Shown: positions 25,865 through 33,598, counted from the stretch's first letter. The stretch: DNA of 35,736 bases from Synechococcus sp. 8F6 (GCF_002252665.1 NZ_NQKZ01000020.1:1-35736), one strand, 5' to 3'. Made by a program: numbers and translations. Notes: generated from the sequence alone by a model not told the origin.

Positions 25865-26300
25865 AACGGGTTTCAACCAGGTCACGGAAACGGTCCAGGT
25901 TGGCCTGGAGCTCCTTGGTGACGATCCCCCCCAGGATGCTGGGTTCCATCAGCGGTGCCAAGACCCCCGGCAACTCATAGCTGACACTCAGCTTCACCGC
26001 CGTCAGTTGGGGGGCTTGCGGATAGAAGCGCACCGCCCCTTTGGTGGGGAGGCCTCCCACCGACTCCCAGTGCAGCTGCTGGGCCTCCACCCGTTGGCTG
26101 ATCCGGGCCTTCCAGTGGAAGCGAAAGCCCTGAGCCGCCAGGGTCCAGTCGGTGAGATCGGGGTCGTTCGGTTCGGTCACCACCGACTCGATCCAGCGCA
26201 TCCATTCGGGCATGGACTCCAGATCACTCCACACCTCCCACACCTGCTCAACCGAAGCCCGGATGTCCGTGGTGACGCTGTGCTCGAGCCAACGGCCCAT
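25857..26300 (-). CDS. SRPBCC (START-like) family protein
   Basis: This 147-aa soluble protein has the helix-grip fold of SRPBCC/polyketide-cyclase proteins. It begins with SVTTDIRASVEQVWEVWSDL and SMPEWMRWIESV, has a central RISQRVEAQQLHWESVGG, and closes with a helix (LQANLDRFRDLVE). Members bind hydrophobic ligands or take part in lipid or pigment metabolism. The gene directly follows zds with an 8-nt gap. The TAG stop of zds forms part of its Shine-Dalgarno (TAGGAG, five bases before the ATG), so the two are tightly coupled. A role around carotenoids is plausible by context only. Confidence 0.85.
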   Translation of the reverse strand: MGRWLEHSVTTDIRASVEQVWEVWSDLESMPEWMRWIESVVTEPNDPDLTDWTLAAQGFRFHWKARISQRVEAQQLHWESVGGLPTKGAVRFYPQAPQLTAVKLSVSYELPGVLAPLMEPSILGGIVTKELQANLDRFRDLVETRYA

Positions 26301-26308
26301 GGAATCTC

Positions 26309-27796
26309 CTAACTAACAGAGGTATTGGTGGCCAGGGCCACGGGGCGGTCCAGGATCGCCGCAGCGGCCAGACGTCCACTCATGGTGGCGCCTTCCATCG
26401 AATCGATGTAGTCCTGTTTGGTGTAGCTACCGGCCAAAAAGAAGTTGCTCACCGGTGTGCGTTGATCCGGCCGGTAGGGCTCCATGCCGGGGGCCTCGCG
26501 ATACAGCGACTGGGCCAGCTTCACCACATTGCTCCACACCAGCGTGAGGCCTGCGGCGGAGGGGAACAGCCGGCGCACCTGGGCATCGGTGGCGGCCACG
26601 ATCTCCTCGGTTTTCTTGGGGATCCAGGGATCGCCAGGGGTGAGCACGCACTGCAGCAGGGAGCCCAGGCCCTGCTTGCGGTAGTCCTCTGGGCTGGCCA
26701 GGGCCAGATCGGCGAAGCAGCTGAAGTCGGCGTCGGCGGTGTAGAGGAGGTTGTTGAGGCCGGCGGGGCGGCTGAGATCGCCGCGGGCGGCCTGCGCGGC
26801 GGGGGAATCGCCCAGTTCAGTCACCCAGCCGTCGTAGCGCAGCTGCACGGTGGCCACCGGCACCGCTTCGAGCTGGTAGAGGTTGTCGAACAGGCTGTGG
26901 CTGCGCCAGGCCTCTGGGATCATCCGCTGGATGCCGGGCACATCGCAGGCGGCCAGGTAGGCATCGGCCTGCACCTGGATTTCACCCTCAGGGGTGCCCA
27001 GGGTGAGTCCGGTGACACGGGTGTCGGCGCTGGGGGTGGCGCCAGCCTCTTCGTAGTGGATCTCGGTGACCCGGTGGCGCAGGTGCAGCCGGCCGCCGCG
27101 CTGCTGGATGTAGTCGAAGATCGGGCCGGTGAGCCAGCGGTGGGGCGAACCCTTGAGCAGATTGAGCTTGGAGGCCTCGGTTTTGGATGCAAACATCATG
27201 AAGATGGTGAGCATGCAGCGGGCCGAGATCGCCTCGCAATCGATGAAGCCCAGGGCATAGGCGATCGGATTCCACATCCGCTCGATGCTCTGTTGACTGC
27301 CGCCATGGCCAACAAACCACTCCTGGAAGCTGATGCGATCCAGCGCGCGGATCGTCTTCATGGCGCCCTCGTAGTCGACCAGGCCGCGCACGATCGGGCT
27401 GGTGCCCAGGGCCAGGGCGTTGCGCAGCTTGTCAACCCAGTCGAGCTGGGGTGTGGTGAAGAAGGCCTTCAGGCCGTTGAAGGGAGCGCCGAGGGCGAAG
27501 CGGAAATCCAGCTCGCGCAGGTCGCCGCCCGTGTTCACGAACAGGTGGGTGTGATCCTTGGGCAGCAGGTTGTCGATCGCACCCACCTTGCGCAGCAGGG
27601 CGAAAAGGTTGGCGTAGTTGAAGAAAAACACATGCAACCCCATCTCGATGTGGTTGCCGCCCTCATCCACCCAGCTGCCCACCTTGCCGCCCATGAAGGG
27701 CCGCGCCTCGTAGAGATCCACCTGGTGGCCGGCATCCACCAGATCCACCGCCGCCGACAAGCCGGCCAGTCCTGAACCCACGATGGCGACGCGCAC
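26309..27796 (-). CDS. zds: 9,9'-di-cis-zeta-carotene desaturase
   Basis: Also called crtQ, this FAD amine-oxidase-family enzyme adds two double bonds to 9,9'-di-cis-zeta-carotene, giving poly-cis-lycopene in the plant/cyanobacterial route. The 495-aa product shows the FAD-binding [18 protein letters not shown] at the N-terminus, [20 protein letters not shown], the ZDS/PDS-type [20 protein letters not shown] block and the C-terminal flavin motif [19 protein letters not shown]. The start is GTG 27796 with AGGAG seven bases upstream. It heads a three-gene run with the SRPBCC and lipoprotein genes. It is divergent from the A-type Fe-S carrier with 110 bases between. Confidence 0.96.
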   Translation of the reverse strand: MRVAIVGSGLAGLSAAVDLVDAGHQVDLYEARPFMGGKVGSWVDEGGNHIEMGLHVFFFNYANLFALLRKVGAIDNLLPKDHTHLFVNTGGDLRELDFRFALGAPFNGLKAFFTTPQLDWVDKLRNALALGTSPIVRGLVDYEGAMKTIRALDRISFQEWFVGHGGSQQSIERMWNPIAYALGFIDCEAISARCMLTIFMMFASKTEASKLNLLKGSPHRWLTGPIFDYIQQRGGRLHLRHRVTEIHYEEAGATPSADTRVTGLTLGTPEGEIQVQADAYLAACDVPGIQRMIPEAWRSHSLFDNLYQLEAVPVATVQLRYDGWVTELGDSPAAQAARGDLSRPAGLNNLLYTADADFSCFADLALASPEDYRKQGLGSLLQCVLTPGDPWIPKKTEEIVAATDAQVRRLFPSAAGLTLVWSNVVKLAQSLYREAPGMEPYRPDQRTPVSNFFLAGSYTKQDYIDSMEGATMSGRLAAAAILDRPVALATNTSVS

Positions 27797-27906
27797 CCTG
27801 CTGCTCCTTGAGTGGGAACGACTCTATGGAGCGGGCCAGCCCGGCAGCGACTGGGCGGGCTCCATACGATGGGTGGAACAGGCCCAATCCCCCGATCACC
27901 CCGCCC

Positions 27907-28329
27907 ATGATGAGCAGCGAGATCGCCGAAGCCCAGGCCGCCACCGACGCGGTACCCCAGGCCACCTTCACCGCCAGAGACGGCAAGGGCATCCAGATCA
28001 CCGAGCCGGCCATGAAGCAGCTCGCCGCCCTGATGCAGCAGCAGGGCCCAGACAAGGTGTTGCGGGTGGGCGTGCGCTCGGGAGGCTGCAGCGGCATGAG
28101 CTACACGATGGATTTCATCGCTCCGACCGAGATCCGCAGCGACGACGAGCGCTACACCTATGAGCCAGCTGGGGCGCCCAGCTTCGAGGTGGTGTGCGAC
28201 CCGAAAAGCCTCCTCTACATCTACGGGATGCAGCTGGATTTCTCCAGTGCCCTGATCGGCGGCGGCTTTAATTTCACCAACCCCAACGCCACCCAGACCT
28301 GCGGCTGCGGCAGTTCGTTTGCGGTGTAG
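27907..28329 (+). CDS. A-type iron-sulfur carrier (HesB/IscA/SufA family)
   Basis: This carrier protein accepts Fe-S clusters or iron and hands them to apoproteins. The 140-aa product has about 25 extra N-terminal residues, then the core (GIQITEPAMKQLAALM). The three conserved cysteines are C61 in RSGGCSGMSY, and C132 and C134 in the CGCGSSF tail. Whether it is SufA-, IscA- or ErpA-like cannot be settled here. ATGs at 27907 and 27910 are both possible. Upstream, a TACGAT hexamer at 27865-27870 could be a -10 box, but no good -35 is seen. Confidence 0.9.
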   Translation: MMSSEIAEAQAATDAVPQATFTARDGKGIQITEPAMKQLAALMQQQGPDKVLRVGVRSGGCSGMSYTMDFIAPTEIRSDDERYTYEPAGAPSFEVVCDPKSLLYIYGMQLDFSSALIGGGFNFTNPNATQTCGCGSSFAV

Positions 28330-28363
28330 GCCATGGCCAAGCTCCTCAGCGCAGACCTCCCCG

Positions 28364-28411
28364 CTGATCGTGGAGCTGGCCGACAAGGTGGCAATCTGAG
28401 TCCACGATCAG
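28364..28411. repeat. Perfect 11-bp inverted repeat between Fe-S carrier and TPR gene
   Basis: CTGATCGTGGA at 28364-28374 is matched exactly by TCCACGATCAG at 28401-28411, with a 26-base spacer. In RNA it would form an 11-bp stem with a large loop. No U-run follows, so it is not a typical terminator. It lies 35 bases after the Fe-S carrier stop and 16 bases before the TPR gene start, in a 97-base gap. It could be an mRNA-processing stem or a protein-binding site. Confidence 0.6.
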
Positions 28412-28426
28412 GCCTGTCGACGCCCC

Positions 28427-28864
28427 ATGACCTCCCCCGAAGCCACCACCCAGGAAGCCCCCTCCCTGTTTGACCAGGCCATGGAGCGCTACCAGCAAGG
28501 GACCGCGCCGGCAGAGCTGATCGACAGCTTCCTCACCATCACCGAACAGGCCCCCGGACAGTCGGCTGGCTGGACCTGCCTGGCCTGGCTGCAGCTGCTC
28601 GACGACCAGCCCCAGGCAGCCCTGCGCTCCGCCAAGACGGCCGTTCGCCTCAATCCCCAGGACCCGCAGGCCCGCATCAATCTGAGCCTGGCCATGCTCG
28701 AGACCGGCGCCAAGGGTGTGCGGGAGCACATCGAAATCGTGCAGCGTGTGATGGCGATGGCGCCGGAGATGGCTGAAGAACTGCAGGAGTCGATTGCCGA
28801 TGGCCTCCAGCGCAAACCTGGCTGGAAGGCGATGGACAAGGTGAAGGCCTGGCTGGCGGGTTGA
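28427..28864 (+). CDS. Tetratricopeptide-repeat protein
   Basis: This 145-aa soluble protein has one to two TPR-type helical hairpins, for example AGWTCLAWLQLLDDQPQAAL followed by SAKTAVRLNPQDPQARINL, and a C-terminal helix that keeps the family pattern RKPGWKAMDKVKAWL. It is probably a small adaptor; no partner can be named. Its TGA overlaps the TTG start of the LpxB-related gene (TTGA at 28861-28864), so these two are an operon and may share a task. Codon use is like the surroundings. Confidence 0.8.
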   Translation: MTSPEATTQEAPSLFDQAMERYQQGTAPAELIDSFLTITEQAPGQSAGWTCLAWLQLLDDQPQAALRSAKTAVRLNPQDPQARINLSLAMLETGAKGVREHIEIVQRVMAMAPEMAEELQESIADGLQRKPGWKAMDKVKAWLAG

Positions 28865-30105
28865 AACCGGTTCTGCTGCTCAGCAACGGCCACGGGGAGG
28901 ACCTCAGCGGCGCCCTGGTGGCTGCCCAGCTGATCCAGCAAGGCATTTCCGTGGCAGCCCTGCCCCTGGTGGGTCATGGCAACCCCTATCGCCAGCTGGG
29001 GGTGCCGGTGCTGGGGCGCACCCGCAGCTGCAGCACCGGCGGCCTGGGCTACACCAGCCTGGCCGGACGCCTCAGCGAGCTGATGGAAGGCCAGCTGCTC
29101 TACGTGCTGGGCCGGCTGCTGCTGCTGCGCCGCCACCGGCGGCACTACGGGCTGGTGGTGGCCGTGGGCGATGTGCTGGCGGTGCTGGGGGGCTGGCTGT
29201 CGGGGCTACCCACCGCCGTGTATCTGGTGGCCTACTCGAGCCACTACGAGGGCCGCCTGCGGCTGTCCTGGCCCTGCGGCTGGCTGCTGGGTCGGCCCAG
29301 CATCCGGGCGATCTGGAGCCGCGATTCCCTCACCGCCACCGACCTCGCGCAGCAACTGGCGCGGCCGGTGCACTTTCTGGGCAATCCCTTCCTCGATGTG
29401 GTGAACGCGGCCAACCCCCACGGGCAGCAGCAGCAGCCAGAAGCGGTGGCGGCGGGCCTGGAACTGGCGCTGGTGCCGGGCAGCCGCCTGCCGGAAGCAG
29501 CCCGCAACCTGGGCCTGATGCTGCAGGTGTTGGCGCTGTTGCCGGACAACTGGATGCAAGTCCAGGGGCTGCGGCTACGGGCCGCCCTGGTGCCCGACCT
29601 GGACCGCCGCCGCATCGCCCAACTGGGGCAGACCCTCGGCTGGCGGCTGGAGGGGGAGGATCGCCTGGTGCGCGGCCCGCTGCTGCTGGAGCTGGGCTGG
29701 GGGCAGTTCACCGAGATCCTGCGCGGCGCGGCGCTGGTGCTGTGCACCGCCGGCACGGCCGCCGAACAGGCGGTGGGGCTGGGCAAGCCGGTGTTGCAGC
29801 TGGCGGGGCGGGGCCCTCAGTTCACGGCGGGCTTTGCCGAAGCCCAGCGCCGGCTGCTGGGCCCCGGCGTGCACTGCGCCCCCGGCCCCAGTGGCCAGGC
29901 CCGCACCCTGGCCACCTCGGCCCACCTGGTGCAGATCCTGCTGGATCAGCAGCGCGATCCCCACCACGGCCCCCGATTGCAGCGAGAGCTGGCGGCCATC
30001 GGCCTGGAGCGGATCGGCAGGCCGGGCGGCAGTGCCGCGATGGCCTCGGCGATCATGGAGCTTCTGGCGGATCCTGCCGCCCTCACCTCCCCGAATCGGC
30101 CATGA
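28861..30105 (+). CDS. Lipid-A-disaccharide synthase-related protein (TIGR03492)
   Basis: This 414-aa protein is of the LpxB-related cyanobacterial/plant group, a GT-B-type glycosyltransferase fold distantly related to lipid-A-disaccharide synthase. It starts KPVLLLSNGHGEDLSGALVA, continues with YGLVVAVGDVLAVLGGW and FLGNPFLDVV, and has the second-lobe motif CTAGTAAEQAVGLGKPVLQL. These residues mirror the UDP-sugar site of GT-B enzymes. Substrate unknown; it is not the classical LpxB. The start is TTG 28861, overlapping the upstream TPR stop. The end overlaps the next ATG by 4 nt (ATGA at 30102-30105). Confidence 0.88.
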   Translation: MKPVLLLSNGHGEDLSGALVAAQLIQQGISVAALPLVGHGNPYRQLGVPVLGRTRSCSTGGLGYTSLAGRLSELMEGQLLYVLGRLLLLRRHRRHYGLVVAVGDVLAVLGGWLSGLPTAVYLVAYSSHYEGRLRLSWPCGWLLGRPSIRAIWSRDSLTATDLAQQLARPVHFLGNPFLDVVNAANPHGQQQQPEAVAAGLELALVPGSRLPEAARNLGLMLQVLALLPDNWMQVQGLRLRAALVPDLDRRRIAQLGQTLGWRLEGEDRLVRGPLLLELGWGQFTEILRGAALVLCTAGTAAEQAVGLGKPVLQLAGRGPQFTAGFAEAQRRLLGPGVHCAPGPSGQARTLATSAHLVQILLDQQRDPHHGPRLQRELAAIGLERIGRPGGSAAMASAIMELLADPAALTSPNRP

Positions 30106-30368
30106 CGGCGCCCGACTCTTCTCCAGGCCTGCTGCGGCAGCTCAAAGGCGCCATGGACACGGTGCTGGTGGTGGATGTGTTTGTGGTGATCGCCGGGGCC
30201 CTCTGGTTTGCCACGGCGGTGGTGTTGCACAGCCAGAAGGTGGAAGCCCCATTGGAGTTGTTTCAGCGGCTATGGGAGCCGCTGTTCACCCCGGCGATCG
30301 GGCTGCTGATGGGGGCCGCCCTGCTCAGTGGGGTGCTGGGCTGGTGGCAGCAGCGAGGGCAGCGTTGA
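30102..30368 (+). CDS. Small hypothetical membrane protein
   Basis: This 88-aa protein has two predicted membrane helices, VLVVDVFVVIAGALWFATAV (about 21-40) and a second in TPAIGLLMGAALLSGVLGWW (about 63-82), with short polar ends. I do not recognise a family. The ATG overlaps the TGA of the LpxB-related gene by 4 nt, which strongly suggests one transcript (TPR, LpxB-related, this gene). Its last 44 bases overlap the 3' end of the convergent TIGR01777 gene. Confidence 0.75.
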   Translation: MTAPDSSPGLLRQLKGAMDTVLVVDVFVVIAGALWFATAVVLHSQKVEAPLELFQRLWEPLFTPAIGLLMGAALLSGVLGWWQQRGQR

Positions 30369-31260
30369 GCTGGGGGTATTGGTAGGCAAAGCCCTGGGCC
30401 TGTAAACGTTCAGGCAGCACCTGCTGACCCTCGAGCACCACCTGGGCACCGTCACCGAGCAGCAGTTGCAGGAGCGGCCCAGGCACGGGCAACAGGCTGG
30501 GCCGGCCCAGGGCCTGCCCCAGGGCAAGGGCGAAGCTGCCCATGGTGGTGGGCTCCGGGCTCACGGCGTTGTAGACCCCGCTGAACGAGACGTCCTCCAG
30601 GGCGGTGGCGATCAGGCGGCAGAGGTCGTGGCGGTGAATCCAGCTCATCCACTGGCGACCGGAACCCACCGGTCCGCCGAAGCCCATCCGAAACACCGGC
30701 AGCATCTTGCCGAGAGCACCGCCATCGGGGCCGAGCACGATGCCGATGCGCAGCTTCACAACCCGACAACCAGCGGGGGCTTGATCGGCGGCGTCTTCCC
30801 AGCGCTGGCAGATTTCGGCCAGAAAGTCGTTGCCGGCCGGGCTGGTTTCCTGGAAGCGGGCCTCCAGGCTGGTGCCGTAGAAGCCCACGGCCGATCCGCT
30901 CACCAGCACCGCCGGGGGCGTCTCGAGCCGTGCCATGGACGCCACCAGCAACTCGGTGGTGCGCACGCGGCTCTGTAGCAACACGTCCCGGTGGGCCGGC
31001 GTCCAGCGGCGATCGGCGATCGGCTCGCCAGCCAGGTTCACCACGCCGTCGGACTGGGACACGGCCACGTCGAGGCCGTTGTGGGCCCAGCTGGCGTGAT
31101 CGGCAGGATCGAGATGGAGGCAGGCGAGACGCTTGCCCACCAGGGCCGGGAAGGGCTGGGCCTGTCGGCTCACCAGGGTCACTTCGTGACCGAGCTCGAG
31201 CAGAAAGGGAACAAGCTCCCGGCCGACGAACCCCGAGCAACCCAGCAGCAGCAGGCGCAT
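30325..31260 (-). CDS. TIGR01777 family NAD(P)-dependent epimerase-like protein
   Basis: This 311-aa extended short-chain dehydrogenase/reductase begins MRLLLLGCSGFVGRELVPFL, where GCSGFVG is the nucleotide-binding loop. It continues with VVNLAGEPIADRRWTP, VSGSAVGFYGT and LRIGIVLGPDGGALGKMLP, all typical of TIGR01777 (YfcH/SulA-like). Near the C-terminus come SWIHRHDLCRLI, YNAVSPEPTTMGSFA and the DUF1731-like tail. Molecular function is unestablished in the family; it is a widely conserved companion of chloroplast and cyanobacterial genomes. It is divergent from ndhO with 87 bases between starts and convergent with the small membrane protein. Confidence 0.88.
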   Translation of the reverse strand: MRLLLLGCSGFVGRELVPFLLELGHEVTLVSRQAQPFPALVGKRLACLHLDPADHASWAHNGLDVAVSQSDGVVNLAGEPIADRRWTPAHRDVLLQSRVRTTELLVASMARLETPPAVLVSGSAVGFYGTSLEARFQETSPAGNDFLAEICQRWEDAADQAPAGCRVVKLRIGIVLGPDGGALGKMLPVFRMGFGGPVGSGRQWMSWIHRHDLCRLIATALEDVSFSGVYNAVSPEPTTMGSFALALGQALGRPSLLPVPGPLLQLLLGDGAQVVLEGQQVLPERLQAQGFAYQYPQLNAALAAATSPAPH

Positions 31261-31347
31261 TCTTCCTCTCTCGCGTTCAGGGAGGATAGGCATCGAAGCC
31301 TGGCCTGCGCCGCCGGCCTTAGCCTGTGGCCAACTGGAGTTCTTGCC

Positions 31348-31635
31348 ATGGCTGACGCCCCCGCTGCCGCCGGCTCTGCCACAGCCGCCCCCGCCGCTCC
31401 TGCTGCGCCGGCCAGCCAGCCGGCACTGAAGAAAGGAAGCCTGGTGCGGGTCAACAGTGCGGCCTACGCCGGCAGCCTGGAGGCGCGCGCCAGCGATGGC
31501 CTGCCGGGCTATGTGATCGAGGGGCCCGGCGAGATCCTGGCGATCAAGGGCGACTACGCCCAGCTGCGTTGGCGCCGGCCGGTGCCGGATGTGTGGCTGC
31601 GACTGGATCAGCTGGAAGCGTTTCCTACGGCATGA
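31348..31635 (+). CDS. ndhO: NAD(P)H-quinone oxidoreductase subunit O
   Basis: NdhO is a small oxygenic-photosynthesis-specific subunit of the thylakoid NDH-1 complex that sits on its hydrophilic arm near the ferredoxin site. The 95-aa product has an Ala/Pro-rich N-terminus and then the family core: LKKGSLVRVNSAAYAGSLEA, YVIEGPGEILAIKGDYAQL and RWRRPVPDVWLRLDQLE. The ATG has GGAG eight bases upstream. A 6-bp hairpin (AGCTCT / AGAGCT, part of an imperfect 9-bp stem, 31657-31679) lies just beyond the stop and could slow transcription before the toxin-antitoxin genes, but it lacks a U-run. Confidence 0.94.
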   Translation: MADAPAAAGSATAAPAAPAAPASQPALKKGSLVRVNSAAYAGSLEARASDGLPGYVIEGPGEILAIKGDYAQLRWRRPVPDVWLRLDQLEAFPTA

Positions 31636-31679
31636 GAACACCTGGCAAAGCAGGGATCAAGCTCTATTGAAGAGCTCGA

Positions 31680-31982
31680 TTAAGCGTTATCGATTCGTGA
31701 TCGCCAGTATCCTGGCCGTCTAGAGAGATGTGCGAACGCAAAGATGACGATTTCATCCTTGTGGCAACGATAGACAACGGCAAACGGAAAATCCCTGACG
31801 AGCAATCGCCGGGTATTTCCCCTGTACTGCGAACCAGTCAGGGGGTAGATAAGAGCACGCAACACCGCTTCTTGAACTGAAGCCAGAAACCGGGAGCCCA
31901 ATCCAGCTTCCTTACTTTCAAAGTATTCTACTTCCGCAATCAGCTCAAGCTTGGCTGCATCCGCAATCCGAGCGGTTCTCAC
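31680..31982 (-). CDS. ParE/RelE-type toxin of a toxin-antitoxin pair
   Basis: This 100-aa basic protein has the RelE/ParE fold pattern: ADAAKLELIAEVEYFESKEA in the N-terminal helices, AVLRALIYPLTGSQYRGN, then the beta-strand block TRRLLVRDFPFAVVYRC and a terminal AHLSRRPGYWRSR. The ParE branch (gyrase poison) is more likely than the RelE branch (ribonuclease), judging by the PFAVVYR and RRPGYW signature, but activity is inferred. The GTG start overlaps the antitoxin stop (GTGA, 31979-31982), the classic antitoxin-first arrangement. The stretch looks less GC-rich than its flanks, suggesting horizontal arrival. Confidence 0.88.
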   Translation of the reverse strand: MRTARIADAAKLELIAEVEYFESKEAGLGSRFLASVQEAVLRALIYPLTGSQYRGNTRRLLVRDFPFAVVYRCHKDEIVIFAFAHLSRRPGYWRSRIDNA

Positions 31983-32206
31983 CGAAGGATCGCACTCGCT
32001 TCGGCAAATACATCATCAGCGCTATGGGTTGGCATCAATCCACGATCAACAGCGTCTAGACGGTGCGCAACCTCGTCCTGCCAGGCAGAATCAATTTCAT
32101 TTGTTGAAGAATGCAAAGATTCCAGCATCACCTCAGCAAGTCTTGCTCTGTCCTCAGGGCAGAGAGTTCGAGCTTGCTCTTCGAGTCGCTTCAGCAGGGG
32201 CGTCAT
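31979..32206 (-). CDS. Addiction-module antitoxin (TIGR02574-like)
   Basis: This 75-aa protein is probably the antidote for the toxin encoded directly downstream. It matches the addiction module protein pattern: an N-terminal helix (LLKRLEEQARTLCPEDRARL), AEVMLESLHSS, an acidic SAWQDEVAHRLDAVDRG and a short C-terminal tail. Such antitoxins wrap around ParE-type toxins and usually repress their own promoter. The promoter should lie upstream of 32206, inside or beyond the small ORF that overlaps it. Confidence 0.85.
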   Translation of the reverse strand: MTPLLKRLEEQARTLCPEDRARLAEVMLESLHSSTNEIDSAWQDEVAHRLDAVDRGLMPTHSADDVFAEASAILR

Positions 32207-32414
32207 GCGTCGATGGCGGAAGTTGATTCACAATTCTAGCCCCGGCAACTTCGGCTGCCTTGGCTAAAGCTGAGGGATCGTCCCATTTAACCGTCCCCAC
32301 CGCCTCCTCAGACACCAACGCCGTCGTCGGCTCCAACAGCTGCCGGTTGCTGCCGGGGTCAGCAATGGCTGCGGAGAGCCCACCCTCGCCCGGATAGACG
32401 GTTGCCGTGAGCAA
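32154..32414 (-). CDS. Unrecognised small ORF upstream of the antitoxin
   Basis: This 86-codon frame starts at TTG 32414, right after an in-frame stop, and ends inside the antitoxin gene, overlapping it by 53 bases. The translation (LTATVYPGEGGLSAAIADPG at the N-terminus, KWDDPSALAKAAEVAGARIV later) has a natural composition for about 65 residues, then becomes Ser/Arg-rich within the overlap. The last part may therefore be read-through of non-coding sequence. No family is recognised. It may be a decayed gene fragment of the accessory patch or a chance frame. No Shine-Dalgarno is evident. Confidence 0.3.
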   Translation of the reverse strand: MLTATVYPGEGGLSAAIADPGSNRQLLEPTTALVSEEAVGTVKWDDPSALAKAAEVAGARIVNQLPPSTHDAPAEATRRASSNSLP

Positions 32415-32474
32415 AGGAGGCTGTAGTCATGTCACCCAACATTGATCATCAAACGGTAGAAGATGGGATCCGGA

Positions 32475-32767
32475 TCACATGCCATAGATCTGCTGGCAGG
32501 TGGCTGCAATCTCACGAGCAATGATCGGATTACGCACCGCACCAGCCATCACCAAGTCCACCTCAGCACCAAGCAAATGGTGAAGCGCATCACGCATGCC
32601 GAAAAGGCATGGGCCTTGCGAACAGGCGGCATCGGCTGGAAATCAACCAGGAAGTCAAGATCAGTCAGACCCGGTTGATAGTCAGGCCGAAGCACTGAAC
32701 CAAACACAAAAAGCCGATCAACACGGTGCTGGCGGCAGAGCTCATTCTGCCGGGCGCACGCCCTCAA
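32475..32767 (-). pseudogene. MNT-type nucleotidyltransferase, frameshifted
   Basis: The first frame (TTG 32767) encodes a minimal nucleotidyltransferase: helix RQNELCRQHRVDRLFVFGSV with the G23-S24 motif, then TDLDFLVDF giving the D36-x-D38 metal pair. The match to the family breaks at a run of four T bases (32605-32602 on the minus strand). After it, frame one runs to a premature TGA at 32549. Adding a single T restores a perfect continuation, MRDALHHLLGAEVDLVMAG and then PIIAREIAATCQQIYGM, ending at TGA 32475. A one-base loss in a homopolymer best explains this: a real pseudogene or a sequencing error. Such proteins act as AMPylating antitoxins beside HEPN toxins, but no HEPN gene is adjacent. 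The start overlaps the J-domain stop (TTGA). Confidence 0.75.
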
Positions 32768-33432
32768 CGCCGCAGCTGACGGGAATCGGCCAGCAACTGG
32801 CTGCGGCGAGCCTTGGCCTGGCGCAACAGCTCACGGGCATCGCGCAGATAGGAATCCACGTAGCCGAGCGTGTAACGCTCGAGATCAGCGAAAGCATCCT
32901 TCACCAGGCTGAGGCAGTGGTAGAGGGCGAGGCTGAAGCTCTCTACCCCTGCTGGACAGGAGCGGGAGCGGTAGAGGGCTTCCACCTTGACCAGGCGCGC
33001 CTGGCTGACCTCCAGAAAACGGCAAAACGCCTCCATCAAGGCGTCGTCGTAGGGATCGGCGGCCAAAGACTTGAGTTGGCCCGGGAAGGAGTTGATCACC
33101 TGAGCGAGAAACCGATCGCACGGAGCCACCACGAGCTGCAGCCAAGCAAGCAGATCCTGCTCAGTGGCCGTTGCCGTAGGGGGAGCAGCAGACTTGTCTG
33201 GCGCCTTGCCCCTTTGACGGGTTGTGGTGGTGCGGCAGGCGTGGTCGTGGCGGTGGCGGCGGTCGGCGTCGCCGAGCACCTCCCAGGCGGCATTGAGGGC
33301 CAGGATTGTGCGGTCGTCGCCACCGGCATCGGGGTGGTGCTGTTTCACCAGGGCCCGGTAGGCGGCCTTGATTTCGGCAGCCGTGGCAGCAGGCGACACG
33401 CCCAGCACGCGATAGGGATCGGCAGCAGCCAG
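32764..33432 (-). CDS. J-domain (DnaJ-like) protein, probable CTG start
   Basis: This protein of about 222 aa has an N-terminal J domain (DPYRVLGVSPAATAAEIKAA, then the HPD motif at residues 33-35 in KQHHPDAGG) and a 150-residue helical C-terminal part of unknown type. J-domains stimulate Hsp70 ATPase. The start is a puzzle: the first ATG/GTG/TTG in frame is GTG 33408, which would delete the conserved DPY and helix I. CTG 33432 gives a complete domain (MAAADPYRVLG) and has GGAGG seven bases upstream, so I use it. ATT 33438 is too close to that GGAGG. The next in-frame stop upstream is only 17 codons before the CTG. The stop overlaps the nucleotidyltransferase start. Confidence 0.7.
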   Translation of the reverse strand: MAAADPYRVLGVSPAATAAEIKAAYRALVKQHHPDAGGDDRTILALNAAWEVLGDADRRHRHDHACRTTTTRQRGKAPDKSAAPPTATATEQDLLAWLQLVVAPCDRFLAQVINSFPGQLKSLAADPYDDALMEAFCRFLEVSQARLVKVEALYRSRSCPAGVESFSLALYHCLSLVKDAFADLERYTLGYVDSYLRDARELLRQAKARRSQLLADSRQLRR

Positions 33433-33494
33433 GGCAATGCCTCCGCAAGCAAAACGGCTCAGGCGATGACTTTATCCAGCAGCGGCCGCCCAAC

Positions 33495-33520
33495 AAAAAA
33501 CCCCGGCTTGCGCCGAGGTT
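33495..33520 (-). terminator. Rho-independent terminator of the porin gene
   Basis: On the minus strand a 9-bp stem, AACCTCGGC with GCCGGGGTT (one T-G pair), closes a GCAA tetraloop and is followed by a T-run. It lies about 80 bases after the porin stop. It should end the porin transcript before the J-domain gene. Confidence 0.9.
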
Positions 33521-33598
33521 GATCGAGGTGTGTGTTGAGAAGTGGAGGACGCAGGGCCGGAGGTGTGTGAGGGATCCGGCCCAGTTGTGTTCTGTGGA

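Noticed and set aside
27865-27870. TACGAT as a -10 promoter element for the A-type Fe-S carrier
   Set aside because: No matching -35 at the right distance and a single hexamer is weak evidence; mentioned under the gene only.
28333-28399. Tiny plus-strand frame (ATG 28333 to TGA) and the neighbouring frame ending LIVELADKVAI
   Set aside because: Only 22 codons or fewer, in two different frames; it may be a gene relic but nothing supports expression. The inverted repeat there is reported instead.
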